Part shown: positions 32,351-32,523 of the stretch, piece by piece
Layout: each line of letters begins with the position of its first letter
Position numbering within the stretch: position 1 is the first letter of the stretch
From: JBAYJY01 sp041664945
GTDB lineage: Bacteria; UBP15; UBA6099
Assembly: GCA_041664945.1 (NCBI GenBank)
Contig: JBAYJY010000035.1
Coordinates: 1-32,523 of the forward strand
Direction: 5' to 3'
Length of the DNA: 32,523 bases
The notes under the pieces: model-generated
Database searches by the model: none
The model's input: the letters and a program-made list of their open reading frames with translations, nothing else
Told to the model about the DNA's origin: nothing
Made by a program: the position numbers and the translations under genes

Positions 32351-32523
32351 TTATTTAAACAGGCCGCGCAAGAATCCTGACGCGGCTCGGAATATTGTTT
32401 TCGGGCCTCCGTGCCCCGGATCATTGTGCATCGCGTTACGCGCGGCAAGCCGCAGCAAGCCGACAGACGTCGAAAACCCGGGTCCAGCCACCAAGTCTGC
32501 GTGAGCGCCCTCATAATACGGAC
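32351..32523 (-). CDS. ftsA: Cell-division protein FtsA, C-terminal end
   Basis: The last 57 codons of a minus-strand gene enter from the right edge. The translation contains ADLVAGPGFSTSVGLLRLAAR, which matches the end of the FtsA actin fold (P-x-(F/Y)-(A/S)-T-(A/S)-V-GL). It ends SGFLRGLFK. That tail would be the amphipathic membrane-targeting helix, with hydrophobic F, L and F beside basic R and K. FtsA tethers FtsZ to the membrane. Its position 23 nt before ftsZ is the universal ftsA-ftsZ order. A 60-codon frame in another phase overlaps it but has no homology. The identity is good but rests on a short segment. Confidence 0.82.
   Translation of the reverse strand, partial: PYYEGAHADLVAGPGFSTSVGLLRLAARNAMHNDPGHGGPKTIFRAASGFLRGLFK

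Noticed and set aside
32332..32514. 60-codon minus-strand frame before ftsZ
   Set aside because: It overlaps the FtsA-like frame, has no family resemblance and would overlap the ftsZ ribosome-binding site.
1..32523. tRNA, rRNA, CRISPR, insertion sequence or prophage
   Set aside because: No cloverleaf-like segment, regularly spaced repeats, transposase or integrase was seen, and almost all sequence is accounted for by genes.

Overview
This window looks like chromosomal DNA from an uncultured, Gram-negative-like saprophytic bacterium of moderate G+C content. Two halves meet here. Positions 1 to about 24.7 kb hold secreted exo-glycosidases and sugar-type transporters. Positions 24.8 kb to the end hold a conserved cell-division cluster. 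The division half has FtsA and FtsZ together with SepF, YggS and ProC, an order familiar from Gram-positive bacteria, cyanobacteria and several candidate phyla. No SusC/SusD pair is present, so this is not a typical Bacteroidota utilisation locus. I cannot fix the phylum from sequence alone; an Armatimonadota-like or other SepF-containing candidate lineage is a guess.

The glycan half contains, from left to right: the start of an SSS-family sodium/solute symporter (-); a GH2 beta-galactosidase (+); a probable six-gene minus-strand operon read as zinc-ribbon protein, GH29 fucosidase, MFS transporter, sphingosine-1-phosphate-lyase-like PLP enzyme, GH20 hexosaminidase and clan GH-D alpha-galactosidase-like protein; a secreted type-B carboxylesterase (+); a HIT hydrolase and a small VTT/DedA-type membrane protein (-); a GH3 beta-glucosidase with a PA14 insert (+); a GH31 alpha-glucosidase/xylosidase (-); and a GH106-like enzyme (+). 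Every glycosidase and the esterase has an N-terminal signal or anchor segment, while the PLP enzyme and HIT protein do not. The picture is stepwise trimming of fucose, galactose, N-acetylhexosamine, glucose or xylose and perhaps rhamnose outside the cytoplasm, followed by uptake through the SSS and MFS carriers. No endo-acting enzyme and no local transcription factor is visible.

The division half is one minus-strand run: ftsA (C-terminal end only), ftsZ, a TIGR03960-type radical SAM protein, yggS, a possible 44-codon reading frame, sepF, proC and an ftsK/spoIIIE translocase. It ends in a clear intrinsic terminator at about 24.72-24.75 kb. The gaps are short, and the radical SAM and yggS genes overlap by 4 nt.

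The most interesting hypothesis is the S1P-lyase-like enzyme sitting inside the glycosidase/transporter operon. With alpha- and beta-galactosidase, hexosaminidase and fucosidase around it, the locus could serve breakdown of glycosphingolipid-like or other glycoconjugates. This is inference; plant cell-wall or glycoprotein glycans explain the glycosidases equally well. No tRNA, rRNA, CRISPR array, insertion sequence or phage gene was seen, and no gene-free stretch exceeds about 225 bases.
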